Notes under the pieces: model-generated | Database searches by the model: none | What the model was told of the DNA's origin: nothing | What the model saw: only the letters and a program-made list of their open reading frames with translations | In this document: one piece after another, positions 1 to 10,079 of the stretch | Numbering within the stretch: position 1 is the stretch's first letter | Layout of the letters: each line of letters begins with the position of its first letter | Made by a program: the position numbers and the translations under genes | Assembly: GCA_964650735.1 (NCBI GenBank) | Contig: CAZYUT010000045.1 | Span: 1 to 15,127 of the forward strand | DNA length: 15,127 nucleotides | Direction: 5' to 3' | Origin: Dichotomicrobium sp964650735 | Lineage (GTDB): Bacteria > Pseudomonadota > Alphaproteobacteria > Rhizobiales > Rhodomicrobiaceae

Positions 1-1021
1 TGCGGATGTCCGGGAAGCGCCCGGCGTTGTCGCCCGCGATGCGCCCGCCATCGGCGGCCTCGTGCAAAAGCGGCACGTCGCCCGTCACGTCGCCGGCGAT
101 GAAGATGTGGCTGTCGCCGGCCTGCATGGTGTAGCGGTCGAAAACGGGGATGCCCTTGTCGTCCAGCTCCAGCGAGGTGTTCTCCAGCGCGAGGCTGTCG
201 ACATTCGCGCGCCGGCCCGTGGCAGCGAGCAGATAGTCGAAAAGCTCATTCGTCTCGCGCCCGTCGGCGCCGGTGAAGCTGATCGAGACGCTGTCGCCCT
301 GACGCTCTATCGACGTGACATTGGCATCCGGGTCGAACGGGAACTCCGCCTGAAACGCCTCGAGCGCGGATTGCTTCACCTCCGGGTCCGTCAGCGGGCC
401 GACATCGCCGAACTTGCCGAACAGCCGCATCCGCACGCCCAGCCGGTGCAGCGCCTGGCCAAGCTCCAGCCCGATGATGCCGCCGCCAAACACGGCGACC
501 GATCCGGGAAGCTCTTTCCAGTCGAACACGTCGTCGTTGATGACCAGCCGGTCGCCCGCCGCCTCGAACTGTTTGGGATAGACCGGGCGCGAGCCGGTCG
601 CGATGACGATGCGCTCTGCCACGACGCGGTCGCCGTTGTCCAGCTCCAGCGTGTGATCGTCGAGGAACTTCGCCCGGCGCATGATGCGATTGCCCTCCGG
701 CCAGCTCTCGACAGCCTCGACCACAAAGCTGACGAAGCGGTCGCGCTCGCGGCGGACCCGGTCCATGACCTCGCGCCCGTCGATGCGCACATTGCCGTCG
801 ACATGCACGCCGAAGCGCGGGGCCTTGGCGATCTCGTGCGCGGCGTCGGCGGCAGCGATCAGCAGCTTCGACGGCATGCAGCCAACCCGCGCGCAGGTCG
901 TGCCGTATTGATCGCCCTCGATCAGGACCACGTTGTCAGTATGCTTCGTGGCCGTGCGATAAGCGCCCATACCGGCCGTGCCAGCGCCAATAACGGCTAT
1001 GTCGACATGTCTCGTCATCAT
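1..1021 (-). CDS. Dihydrolipoyl dehydrogenase-like flavoprotein disulfide oxidoreductase, 3'-truncated by window edge
   Basis: About 340 N-terminal residues are visible and the gene runs off base 1. Seen: an FAD-binding GAGTAG motif at residues 12-17; a redox-active cysteine pair in GTTCARVGCMPSK (Cys43 and Cys48); an NAD(P)-binding GGGIIG motif at 179-184; and the second FAD motif HIFIAGDVTGDVPLLHEAAD near the visible end. The C-terminal dimerisation domain with the catalytic His-Glu pair lies outside the window. The motifs place it in the class I pyridine-nucleotide disulfide oxidoreductases (lipoamide dehydrogenase, mercuric reductase, glutathione reductase). The CARVGC form of the disulfide is typical of a lipoamide-dehydrogenase-like branch outside the main pyruvate dehydrogenase E3 group, so the true electron acceptor is uncertain. 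No 2-oxoacid dehydrogenase genes are adjacent. Two tandem ATG codons (1021 and 1018) are possible starts. AAGG about 9 nt upstream favours 1021. It is divergent from the P-type ATPase. Confidence 0.88.
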   Translation of the reverse strand, partial: MMTRHVDIAVIGAGTAGMGAYRTATKHTDNVVLIEGDQYGTTCARVGCMPSKLLIAAADAAHEIAKAPRFGVHVDGNVRIDGREVMDRVRRERDRFVSFVVEAVESWPEGNRIMRRAKFLDDHTLELDNGDRVVAERIVIATGSRPVYPKQFEAAGDRLVINDDVFDWKELPGSVAVFGGGIIGLELGQALHRLGVRMRLFGKFGDVGPLTDPEVKQSALEAFQAEFPFDPDANVTSIERQGDSVSISFTGADGRETNELFDYLLAATGRRANVDSLALENTSLELDDKGIPVFDRYTMQAGDSHIFIAGDVTGDVPLLHEAADGGRIAGDNAGRFPDIR

Positions 1022-1052
1022 CTCTCCGCACCTTTTCGCTTCGCGGCGTCTT

Positions 1053-1078
1053 GGCGGCTGTCCAGAGACGGAGCCGCC
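1053..1078. repeat. Perfect 7-bp inverted repeat in the divergent intergenic region
   Basis: GGCGGCT at 1053-1059 and AGCCGCC at 1072-1078 are perfect inverted copies separated by 12 nt. They lie 32-57 bp upstream of the flavoprotein start and about 210 bp upstream of the likely ATPase start. The pair could be an operator or a hairpin in the flavoprotein mRNA leader. Short GC-rich inverted repeats are common in such DNA, so a function is not established. The rest of 1022-1291 holds no convincing gene. TAGAAT at 1209-1214 resembles a -10 box for the ATPase but has no recognisable -35 partner. Confidence 0.4.
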
Positions 1079-1291
1079 GGCGCTGCCATGACCAGCGTCA
1101 CTTTCGCCACGCTACCAGACCGTGCAAGGGCTGTTGGTCACGTTCGCCTCGCATGCGCATAACATTCCGTGAAACCACAAAGTTCATCGGCGCGTTGCAT
1201 CAGCGCGTTAGAATACATCATCGCCATGGGCATCATGGCGTGCCACGGTTTCCGGTGTCCAACTCGCACGGGGGTGCATTCCCGCCCGCTC

Positions 1292-4301
<3,010 letters not shown>

Positions 4302-4309
<8 letters not shown>

Positions 4310-5456
4310 TTTCGTGATGACCTCGACATCGCTGACCGAAGGTCACCCGGACAAGCTCTCTGACAGCATCAGCGACGCCATCGTCGACGCCTATCTGGTG
4401 CGCGACCCGCAAGCGCGGTTGTCGGCCGAATGCGCGGTCGCCAGCGGCGTAGTGTTCCTCTCGGTGCATGTGGCGTCGGAAGCGAGCGTCGATCTCTCGC
4501 GGATCACCCGCGATGTCATCGCCGAGGCCGGCTATGCAGACACCGACTTCAGCCCGGACAAGATCGCGATTTTATCCTCCGTTTCGCCGCACCGCCGATC
4601 TTCGGAGACGATGGGCAGCCAGATCGAGAGTCTGAACGCGACCGTCTTCGGCTATGCCTGCCGCCACACGCCGGAGATGATGCCCATGTCGATCGCGCTG
4701 GCGCATCGGCTGGCGCGGCGGCTGTCACACGTGCGGCGCGAGGACGAGCGGTTCGCCGCGCTGCACCCGGACGGGCAGGTGCAGGTGGCGGTGCGCTATG
4801 CCGACCGGCAGCCGCAGCGGCTGGAAACCGTGATGGTGTTCTCCGCGCTCAAGACTGGCGAGCGATTTGCGCCTGTGTCGGAGGCCGATTTGCGCGGCGA
4901 GGTCGTCGCACCAGTGCTTGAGGATCTCGATTTGCCCTCCCCTGATGCCGCAATCGCTGTTTCGCTGGAGAAGGCGGAGACGTCCGGCGGGCCGACCTGG
5001 CATGGCGGGCTGACCGGACGGAAGAACCAGGTCGACTCCTATGGCGGCTATTGCCGGCACGGCGGCGCGGCGCTGAGCGGCAAGGATCCGTGGCGCATCG
5101 ACCGGCTCGGCGCATACGCCGCGCGATATGCCGCGAAGAACGTCGTTGCCTCAGGGCTGGCGCGCGAATGCGAGGTGCAGCTCAGCTACACGATGGGCAA
5201 GGCCGCGCCGCTCAGCATCGAGATCGACACCTACGGGAGCGGCGTGAAACCAGACAATGTCATCGCCGGCGCGCTGAGCCAGATCATCGACTTCAGCCCC
5301 GCGGGCCTCATGGAGCGGTTCAAGTTGGCGCAAGTGCCGGCCGAGCGCGGCGGCCGGTTCTTTCAGGACCTGGCGGTATTCGGGCATTTCGGCCGCAGCG
5401 AACTCAATCCGCCTTGGGAGGGTATCGACCTCCCTGACCAGCTCCGTTCGATCTGA
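4302..5456 (+). CDS. metK: Divergent S-adenosylmethionine synthetase (MetK-like), overlapping the P-type ATPase gene
   Basis: 384 residues, the usual MetK length. MetK normally makes S-adenosylmethionine from methionine and ATP in the cytoplasm. Family marks seen: GHPDK at 14-18, FGYA at 116-119, HPDG at 155-158, GGP at 229-231, LTGRK at 237-241, DSYGG at 245-249, HGGAALSGKDP at 253-263, AYAARYAAKN at 271-280 and YGHFGR-like VFGHFGR at 359-365. By manual alignment with E. coli MetK several active-site residues are changed: the GDQG loop with Asp118 is replaced (SLNA at 110-113), Lys165 is Gln159, Asp177 is Glu175 and Asp238 is His234. The ATP-side GHPDK, TGRK and SGKD elements remain. This looks like a specialised paralogue, with altered substrate use or reduced activity, rather than the housekeeping enzyme; that is inference. 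The start is fixed by a strong Shine-Dalgarno, and the 8-bp overlap implies co-expression with the pump. Confidence 0.9.
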
Positions 5457-5493
5457 TTCGACTTGCGTTTCGCTGATACGACTTGCGCTTTGC
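5454..5493. repeat. Two tandem imperfect 20-bp repeats at the metK-like stop codon
   Basis: Unit 1 (5454-5473) and unit 2 (5474-5493) match at 17 of 20 positions and share the core CGACTTGCG. The first unit begins with the metK-like TGA stop. They fill most of the spacer between two convergent genes. A 12-bp core (ACTTGCGTTTCG) recurs at 8787-8798, in the spacer upstream of the CrtI-like gene, and a weaker version (CTTGCGATTTGC) lies at 13311-13322. No U-run hairpin typical of an intrinsic terminator is present. Function unknown. Confidence 0.5.
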
Positions 5494-5508
5494 CGGAGCG
5501 AATGCGGT

Positions 5509-6099
5509 TTAATCGAAAGGGTCTTGATCCGGTTGGCTCGACCGATTGGCAAATGGGTCAGCGCTCGGCTGGGTCCCTTGCGCACCCGCTTGCGCCATTT
5601 GGAGGTGACAGTTGGCCGTCTCTCGCAGGGCAGCGAAGCTATTGGTCAAACTCAGATTGGCGATAACCTGACCGTCATAGGAAATCTCCGCGCCATGCTT
5701 ACGCATGAATTCGTCGACAAACTCCCAGGTGCCAACTTCAAATAGCAGAAAGACATACTGTCCCAGGCGATAGCCGGTCGCGTTCACCGCCCAAGGACGC
5801 TGATTGTCAAATCTAAATGTCAGGTTGTAATCTTTTCCTTCTTCAAGCGAAGTCCAATAAATGTTTCCAAGGATGATGTAGGGGACAGTTGATGTGCTTT
5901 GCCCACTCACAAAACCGATGCGGAGGATTGTGCCTTGCTCCCATGTAGCAATCATGAAACAAGCATTTCCGAGTGTTGTGTCTACTCTTATTTCCCATCC
6001 GCCAACCTCTTTCCAGGTTAAGGTCTCCTGGCTCTTTGCCATGTCTGATGGAAAAATAACAAGAACAAACAGAAAAGCGGAAAAAACTATCTTTAGCAT
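5509..6099 (-). CDS. Small exported protein of unknown function, AT-rich gene
   Basis: 196 residues. An N-terminal signal peptide is evident (residues 1 to about 24: MLK, a hydrophobic run FSAFLFVLVIF, then AKSQE), so export to the periplasm is likely. The mature part looks like a compact beta-rich domain of about 145 residues, with TWKEVGGWEIRVD, CFMIATWEQGTILRIG, NLTFRFDNQRPW and a single distal Cys164 that could pair with Cys47. The last 25 residues are low-complexity Gln/Pro/Asp. I recognise the style as a recurrent uncharacterised alphaproteobacterial protein but can assign no function. The start at 6099 has GAGG 6 nt upstream and sits exactly at the signal peptide; the frame is open further upstream to 6360 but that extension is not signal-like. 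The gene is clearly more AT-rich than its neighbours, which suggests acquisition or relaxed composition. It is convergent with the metK-like gene. Confidence 0.82.
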   Translation of the reverse strand: MLKIVFSAFLFVLVIFPSDMAKSQETLTWKEVGGWEIRVDTTLGNACFMIATWEQGTILRIGFVSGQSTSTVPYIILGNIYWTSLEEGKDYNLTFRFDNQRPWAVNATGYRLGQYVFLLFEVGTWEFVDEFMRKHGAEISYDGQVIANLSLTNSFAALRETANCHLQMAQAGAQGTQPSADPFANRSSQPDQDPFD

Positions 6100-6142
6100 C
6101 GCCAACCTCACAAGCAATACATAGTCGTGAACTCTTGCGTCA

Positions 6143-6172
6143 ATGCAGCATAAGCGATTAATATTTGTTAAC
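6143..6172 (-). promoter_or_regulatory. Possible promoter of the AT-rich exported-protein gene
   Basis: Read on the minus strand, TTGCGT and TATGCT are separated by 18 nt of AT-rich sequence, about 45-70 bp upstream of the start at 6099. Both hexamers are partial matches to the sigma-70 consensus. The surrounding 6100-6319 spacer (220 bp) contains no supported gene. Its half nearest the exported-protein gene is AT-rich, unlike the rest of the window. Confidence 0.35.
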
Positions 6173-6319
6173 GCAATCAAATTTTCTATCTGGCCAGCGT
6201 GGTCCGCAGGACAGGGTAGGGTGCTCGCCAGATTCAAGCTTGACGTGTCTGGCCGGCATTGCTGAGCAGGCAGGCCGTTAGCCTTATGGCAATGACAACA
6301 ATGTCGGTCGCAGCGATCC

Positions 6320-6832
6320 TCATTCCCGGTTGCCGTTGCCGCCGGGCCCGCCGCGCGCATTCGCCAACAGCAGGGTCAGCCCGTACCACAGCGCCGTGGT
6401 CGCTGGCACCACGACCTGCCCACGCGCGATCTGCAGGATCCCCATCGCTACCAGAGCGAAGGCGCCAACCGCGCGCAGGTCGAGCTGTCCGCCTGAGGCC
6501 TCATAGAGGCGGGCATCCAGTTCGCGCGTCACGTTGCGCGCTTCGACCTCCGGGCGGTGATCCTCGGGCTCACCGAGGATATTGCACACACCTTCGTCCC
6601 GCAGCCGGCACGCCACGGCGTCGAGATTAGCTTTGTGCCGGATGATGAGGCTGCCGGTTGCCGGCCGGCCGGTTGCCGACAGTACGCCTTCGACTCCGAG
6701 TGCGCGGCGCTCCAGTCTGGCGAAGAAACCGGAATCGCCGCGGTGGCGCGCAAACCGCAACCGCACACGCTGGCCAGCGCGATGCGCAATTTCGGCCACC
6801 GGCAGATCAGACACCCGGCCCCCGCCGACCAT
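6320..6832 (-). CDS. HMA-like domain protein with two C-terminal membrane segments
   Basis: 170 residues. Residues about 22-80 have the beta-alpha-beta-beta-alpha-beta rhythm of an HMA-type (ferredoxin-like) domain, with RVRLRF as first strand, VEGVLSATGRPATGSLIIRH in the middle and LDAVACRLRDEG as last helix. There is no CxxC metal-binding motif. Two hydrophobic segments follow (about 118-136 and 140-157), so it should sit in the inner membrane with the HMA-like domain probably cytoplasmic. The fold and the missing CxxC resemble the N-terminal domain of the P-type ATPase in this window (ATPase residues 26-89). The gene overlaps the DUF5132 gene: the ATG at 6832 gives a 26-bp overlap, and an alternative GTG at 6814 (VSDLPVAE) would overlap the DUF5132 stop by 8 bp. 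A role in metal sensing or regulation of a P-type ATPase is inference. Confidence 0.8.
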   Translation of the reverse strand: MVGGGRVSDLPVAEIAHRAGQRVRLRFARHRGDSGFFARLERRALGVEGVLSATGRPATGSLIIRHKANLDAVACRLRDEGVCNILGEPEDHRPEVEARNVTRELDARLYEASGGQLDLRAVGAFALVAMGILQIARGQVVVPATTALWYGLTLLLANARGGPGGNGNRE

Positions 6833-7139
6833 TGCCCGCGCCGTCCCCGCTCATCGCCTGGCTGGCCTGCGAAGCTGCCTCCCCGGCGGCTTCGGCGGCT
6901 TGCGCCTGCCTCTGCTTGGCCTCGCGCTGCAGCTCTTCCATTGCCTCCGCGTAAGCGTCTTCGGCCGTTTCCGCCAGCTCGGAAAGCTGTTCCCGGCCTT
7001 GCTCATACGCCTTGATGCCCGCCTTCATCATCCGGCGCATCGCAGGCTGCGCCGCCCGGTACACGCCAGGCATGAAGACCGCCAGCGCGCCGACGGCCGC
7101 CGCCCCTGCCAGAACACCTCGAAGAAAAGCCCCGTTCAT
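6807..7139 (-). CDS. DUF5132-like small membrane protein with Ala/Glu-rich helical tail
   Basis: 110 residues. Residues 6-30 form one membrane helix (FLRGVLAGAAAVGALAVFMPG); an amphipathic basic stretch follows (YRAAQPAMRRMMKAGIKAY), then a long acidic, Ala/Gln-rich helix (about 50-96) predicted as a coiled coil. This matches the architecture I associate with DUF5132. Functionally comparable small TM proteins (DUF1490, PacL1-3) in mycobacteria assist P-type ATPases in metal efflux; extending that here is inference. The distal His/Asp-rich metal-binding motif of PacL1 is absent. Start: GGAGG ends 5 nt before the ATG. It lies 33 bp after the CrtI-like gene and overlaps the HMA-like gene, so the three probably form one transcript. 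Confidence 0.82.
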   Translation of the reverse strand: MNGAFLRGVLAGAAAVGALAVFMPGVYRAAQPAMRRMMKAGIKAYEQGREQLSELAETAEDAYAEAMEELQREAKQRQAQAAEAAGEAASQASQAMSGDGAGNGRRGPGV

Positions 7140-7172
7140 CGAAACCTCCAGACTATCAGCACCGGTCGGAAA

Positions 7173-8708
7173 TCATGCGGTCGCTCCGAGCGCTGCGCGC
7201 GCCGCGGTGGCCCCACCCAACATCGCGCCGGAATACCCGCCATACCACACATAGCTGGACGCCAGATAAAGCCCTGGCACCGGCGTTTTCGCTTGGCCGA
7301 AGCCCTCCTGATCGTCCGGCGGCACCGCTGCGAAGCCGTAGACCGCGCCGCCTGGCGTGTTCAGATAATGCTGCATGCTGCGCGCCGTGACCATCTCCTT
7401 GTGGCACACCGCATCGGCGAAACCGGGGTAATGGGCGTCCAGTTCGGCGATGATGCGCTCGGTCCAGCGCGCGCGGCGGGCCGCGTCGGCGGCCTGGTCC
7501 AGATCGCGCCAGTTATCGAGCCTGTCGAGACCGACAACGCTGACCGGATAAGCGGCGTCCCTCGCAATGCCGCTGTCGATCGCATCATAATTCACCACGC
7601 CGAGCATCGGCATCCGCCGGCCCGGATCATCGGCGAGAAGATCGGCGTTGAGCGGCAGCTTGCGCGCGGAATCCATCCAGTCCGGAAAGATGAAGGTTGA
7701 ATAGCGGCTCAGCCCGACTTTCGCCGGCGGCTCGCGCAGGCCGAGATACAGCGCGAAATTCGAATGAGACAGCAGGCGGCCGGCATAGGGCCTCTCGAAG
7801 CCGCCGCGCTTAACCTCCGGCAGCATCTGCGCAAGCACATGCGGCGCAGCGTTGCCAAAGATGAGCGGCGCGCGCGCTTCCTCCGCTCCGCCCTCGCCAT
7901 CGTGGATCACGCCCGCCGCCGCACCGCTCTCGGTCAGGATGCGTGTGACCGTGCGCCCAGTGTGCGCCGCGCCGCCATGCGCTTCGATGACCGCGACCAG
8001 CGCCTTCGCCAGTTCCGCGGAACCACCCCTGATGTAATGCGCGCCGCCGATGAGATAGGACGCCTGCGCGACTGCGAAGCCGGGGAACCATAGCCGCGCC
8101 GGATCGTCGGTGAAGTAACTCATGTTCGGCACGAGCGCGAGCTTCAGCGCCTCCTCATCACCGAAGAAGCGGTCCATCACCTCGGCGGTCGTCGCGTTGC
8201 GGTTGCGCGCGAGGCTCCAGAACCGCATCGGGTTGGACAGCGCCGCCGACAGCCAGTTGCTGCCTGCGCCCTGCTCGCCGAGTTCGTTGATCGCCGCGCG
8301 GATATCGCAGAGCAGATCGACGAATTCGCCGATGGACCGCAGATGATCGGGGAAGCGGGCGCCCGCCGCCTCTTTCACTGCCTCTGCGCCGAAGGGCAGC
8401 ACGAATGGCGGGCCGAGATGTTTGCTGCGGACCTCGTGCAGCTCGGGGATCGGCACGGTCGTGATGCGGTCGTTCAGGCCGAGTTGGGCGAACAGCGCGG
8501 TCTTGTGATCGGCCTCATCGAGGCCGTCAAGCTGGTGCAGCGAGGCTTCGATGGTCAGCCCGTCGCGCCGGAAGGTGGAGGCCGCGCCGCCGAATTCGTC
8601 GTTGCGCTCCAGCACCAGAACCTTGCGGCCCTGCTTCGCCGCGAGCGCGCCCGCGGTCAGCCCGCCCAGCCCGGAGCCGATCACGATGGCATCATAAGCC
8701 TCACTCAT
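7173..8708 (-). CDS. Phytoene desaturase/CrtI-like FAD-dependent oxidoreductase
   Basis: 511 residues, typical length for the CrtI/carotenoid isomerase/retinol saturase superfamily. Seen: an N-terminal FAD-binding GSGLGG at 11-16, followed by the ribose-binding Glu and GGAASTF; and a C-terminal FAD motif TPVPGLYLASSYVWYGGYSGAMLGG, which is the family's closing signature. There is no signal peptide; these enzymes are usually cytoplasmic or membrane-associated and act on lipophilic polyenes. No phytoene synthase or other carotenoid gene is near, so the substrate is unknown and a carotenoid role is not supported by context. AAGAGG lies 6 nt before the ATG. It is probably the first gene of a unit with the DUF5132 and HMA-like genes. 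Confidence 0.87.
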   Translation of the reverse strand: MSEAYDAIVIGSGLGGLTAGALAAKQGRKVLVLERNDEFGGAASTFRRDGLTIEASLHQLDGLDEADHKTALFAQLGLNDRITTVPIPELHEVRSKHLGPPFVLPFGAEAVKEAAGARFPDHLRSIGEFVDLLCDIRAAINELGEQGAGSNWLSAALSNPMRFWSLARNRNATTAEVMDRFFGDEEALKLALVPNMSYFTDDPARLWFPGFAVAQASYLIGGAHYIRGGSAELAKALVAVIEAHGGAAHTGRTVTRILTESGAAAGVIHDGEGGAEEARAPLIFGNAAPHVLAQMLPEVKRGGFERPYAGRLLSHSNFALYLGLREPPAKVGLSRYSTFIFPDWMDSARKLPLNADLLADDPGRRMPMLGVVNYDAIDSGIARDAAYPVSVVGLDRLDNWRDLDQAADAARRARWTERIIAELDAHYPGFADAVCHKEMVTARSMQHYLNTPGGAVYGFAAVPPDDQEGFGQAKTPVPGLYLASSYVWYGGYSGAMLGGATAARAALGATA

Positions 8709-8738
8709 GGCACGCCTCTTCGCGCTGCGTCGCTATCG

Positions 8739-8766
8739 GCGGGTTGCCCGCTGACGGTGTAGTATA
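8739..8766 (-). promoter_or_regulatory. Possible -10 box and small leader hairpin upstream of the CrtI-like gene
   Basis: On the minus strand TATACT (8766-8761) matches the sigma-70 -10 consensus at five of six positions, but no -35 partner is visible at 16-18 nt. Just downstream, GCGGG and CCCGC (8751-8739) form a perfect 5-bp stem with a 3-nt loop in what would be the mRNA leader. The 90-bp spacer suggests that the CrtI-like gene has its own promoter rather than relying on the MocA-like gene upstream. Confidence 0.35.
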
Positions 8767-8798
8767 TCGGGTCAGCCCTGAACAGAACTTGCGTTTCG

Positions 8799-9425
8799 TC
8801 AATCTGCTGTGCGACCGGGTTCGGGCGGGCCATCGAGCGCTGGCGCGGCGAAATCCGCTTCGGTATCGAGATCGACCAGCACGCCAGCCGAAGCCGCCGG
8901 GACGCGGAGCACATCCGCCGCCTCGCGGAGGATGCCGCGCGCGCCAACATCGCCCGCCAGCGCCGCGAGCGCGCTGAGATGGTCCGCGCCGAACAGCACC
9001 GGGTGGCCGCGCCGGCCTTCCCATACCGGGACGCAGATGCGCTCGGGCCGCTGCTTATGCGCCGTCGCCAGCCGGGCATAGTCCTCCGGCATCACCTCCG
9101 GCATGTCGCCGAGTACGATGAAGATGCCCGCCAACCCGCCGTGCAGCGCGCGCACGCCCGCCGCGATCGAGCCGCCCATGCCGGCAGCCGCATCGTCATT
9201 GCGCACGCACCGCAGCCGCCATGGCCGCGCCAACTCCGAGATGCGCACCGCTGCGCTACCGGTCACGACGACCGTATCGCCCAAGCCAAGCCCGGCGACC
9301 GTCTCCAGCGCGTGCGCCAGCAACGGCCGCCCGCGATAGGTCTTCAGCAGCTTGTCCTCGCCCGGCAGACGGCGCGATAACCCGGCCGCCAGCACCACCG
9401 CGCCATATGCCTTCATCTCCGCCAT
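8799..9425 (-). CDS. MocA/MobA-like molybdopterin nucleotidyltransferase
   Basis: 208 residues, usual for the MocA-type NTP-transferase family (MobA-like). Members attach CMP or GMP to molybdopterin for molybdenum hydroxylases such as CO dehydrogenase or xanthine dehydrogenase. Seen: the nucleotide-binding LAAGLSRR with downstream Lys (12-19, KLL at 25-27), metal-binding LGDMP at 105-109, GRRGHPVLFG at 137-146 and the closing VDLDTEADF at 184-192. The GRRGHP form fits cytidylyltransferases, but CTP versus GTP preference cannot be settled by eye. It lies 51 bp downstream of the MgtC gene and close to a coxG-like gene, which supports a CO-dehydrogenase-family maturation role. GGGA 6 nt before the ATG supports the start; a second in-frame ATG is 9 bp inside. 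Confidence 0.87.
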   Translation of the reverse strand: MAEMKAYGAVVLAAGLSRRLPGEDKLLKTYRGRPLLAHALETVAGLGLGDTVVVTGSAAVRISELARPWRLRCVRNDDAAAGMGGSIAAGVRALHGGLAGIFIVLGDMPEVMPEDYARLATAHKQRPERICVPVWEGRRGHPVLFGADHLSALAALAGDVGARGILREAADVLRVPAASAGVLVDLDTEADFAAPALDGPPEPGRTAD

Positions 9426-9476
9426 GCCGCGTCCCGTCGCGCCCTGCGCAGTCGGCCAACGGCCGGACCCGCGCCA

Positions 9477-9995
9477 TCAGGAGTCGCCCCCAGCGATTTT
9501 TGATGCTTGCGGAGCGGCCGCGCGCTCGATCAACCGGCGCTCAATCCAGCGGATCACCGTTAGGATGACGAAGGTCACAGCCGTCGCCATTGCCGCGAGG
9601 ATAAGATAACCCGCGCCCGCGCTCACGCCGACCGCGCCAGCCGCCCACATCCCGGCCCCGGTGGTGAGCCCGCGCACCCGGTCCGCAGTGCGGATGATCG
9701 TGCCTGCCGCAAGGAACGCGACCCCCGCTGTAACGGCCTCGATGATGCGCAGCGGATCAGCATTCGCTCCCGGCCGGCTGGCGATATCCGCGAATATCTC
9801 GAAGGAGATCAGCGTGAATGTCGCGGCCGCCACCGCGATCAGCATGTGTGTCTTCAGGCCCGCCTGCCGCCCGCCGACCTCGCGCTCGATACCGATCACC
9901 GCCCCGAGCGCGGCGGCCAGAACGAGGCGGACCAGCGCGGCGAGCGGCGGTGTCGAGGTGCCGGCCCACAGGTCGATCCCGGCAGCGGTTTCCAT
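9477..9995 (-). CDS. MgtC/SapB family inner-membrane protein
   Basis: 172 residues with about four to five hydrophobic segments (about 20-37, 50-68, 88-103, 112-128 and 128-148). The MgtC signature is clear: ALGAVIGIERE (29-39) followed by RQAGLKTHMLI (43-53), and later FLAAGTIIR and RGLTTGAGMWAAGAVG. MgtC of Salmonella modulates the F1Fo ATP synthase and is linked to growth at low Mg2+; many environmental homologues have unknown roles. This one lacks the C-terminal soluble domain of Salmonella MgtC, which is common in the short SapB-type members. It sits between coxG-like and mocA-like genes on the same strand, with 84-bp and 51-bp spacers, so co-transcription is possible but not demonstrated. 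No strong Shine-Dalgarno precedes the ATG. Confidence 0.88.
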   Translation of the reverse strand: METAAGIDLWAGTSTPPLAALVRLVLAAALGAVIGIEREVGGRQAGLKTHMLIAVAAATFTLISFEIFADIASRPGANADPLRIIEAVTAGVAFLAAGTIIRTADRVRGLTTGAGMWAAGAVGVSAGAGYLILAAMATAVTFVILTVIRWIERRLIERAAAPQASKIAGGDS

Positions 9996-10079
9996 ATCAA
10001 AGTCTCGTGTGCCGGCGCAGCAAGGGTGCCCCCTCCATTTAAAGGCTATGGCGTTCTGGTTAAGGGCGCAACCTGCGCT

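Noticed and set aside
62..1162. 366-codon open frame on the plus strand over the flavoprotein
   Set aside because: The opposite strand encodes the FAD, NAD and CxxxxC motifs in order; the plus-strand product is Arg/Asp/Ala-rich without motifs.
6100..6360. N-terminal extension of the AT-rich exported-protein gene by 87 codons
   Set aside because: The signal peptide and ribosome site place the start at 6099; the extension is Cys/His-rich and overlaps the 3' end of the HMA-like gene.
6582..7700. 372-codon open frame on the plus strand crossing the HMA-like, DUF5132 and CrtI-like genes
   Set aside because: It spans three supported minus-strand genes with ribosome sites, and its sequence is Arg/Pro-rich and motif-free.
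9256..9477. Small minus-strand open frame bridging the MocA-like and MgtC genes
   Set aside because: Most of it lies out of frame within the MocA-like gene, and the protein has no features.
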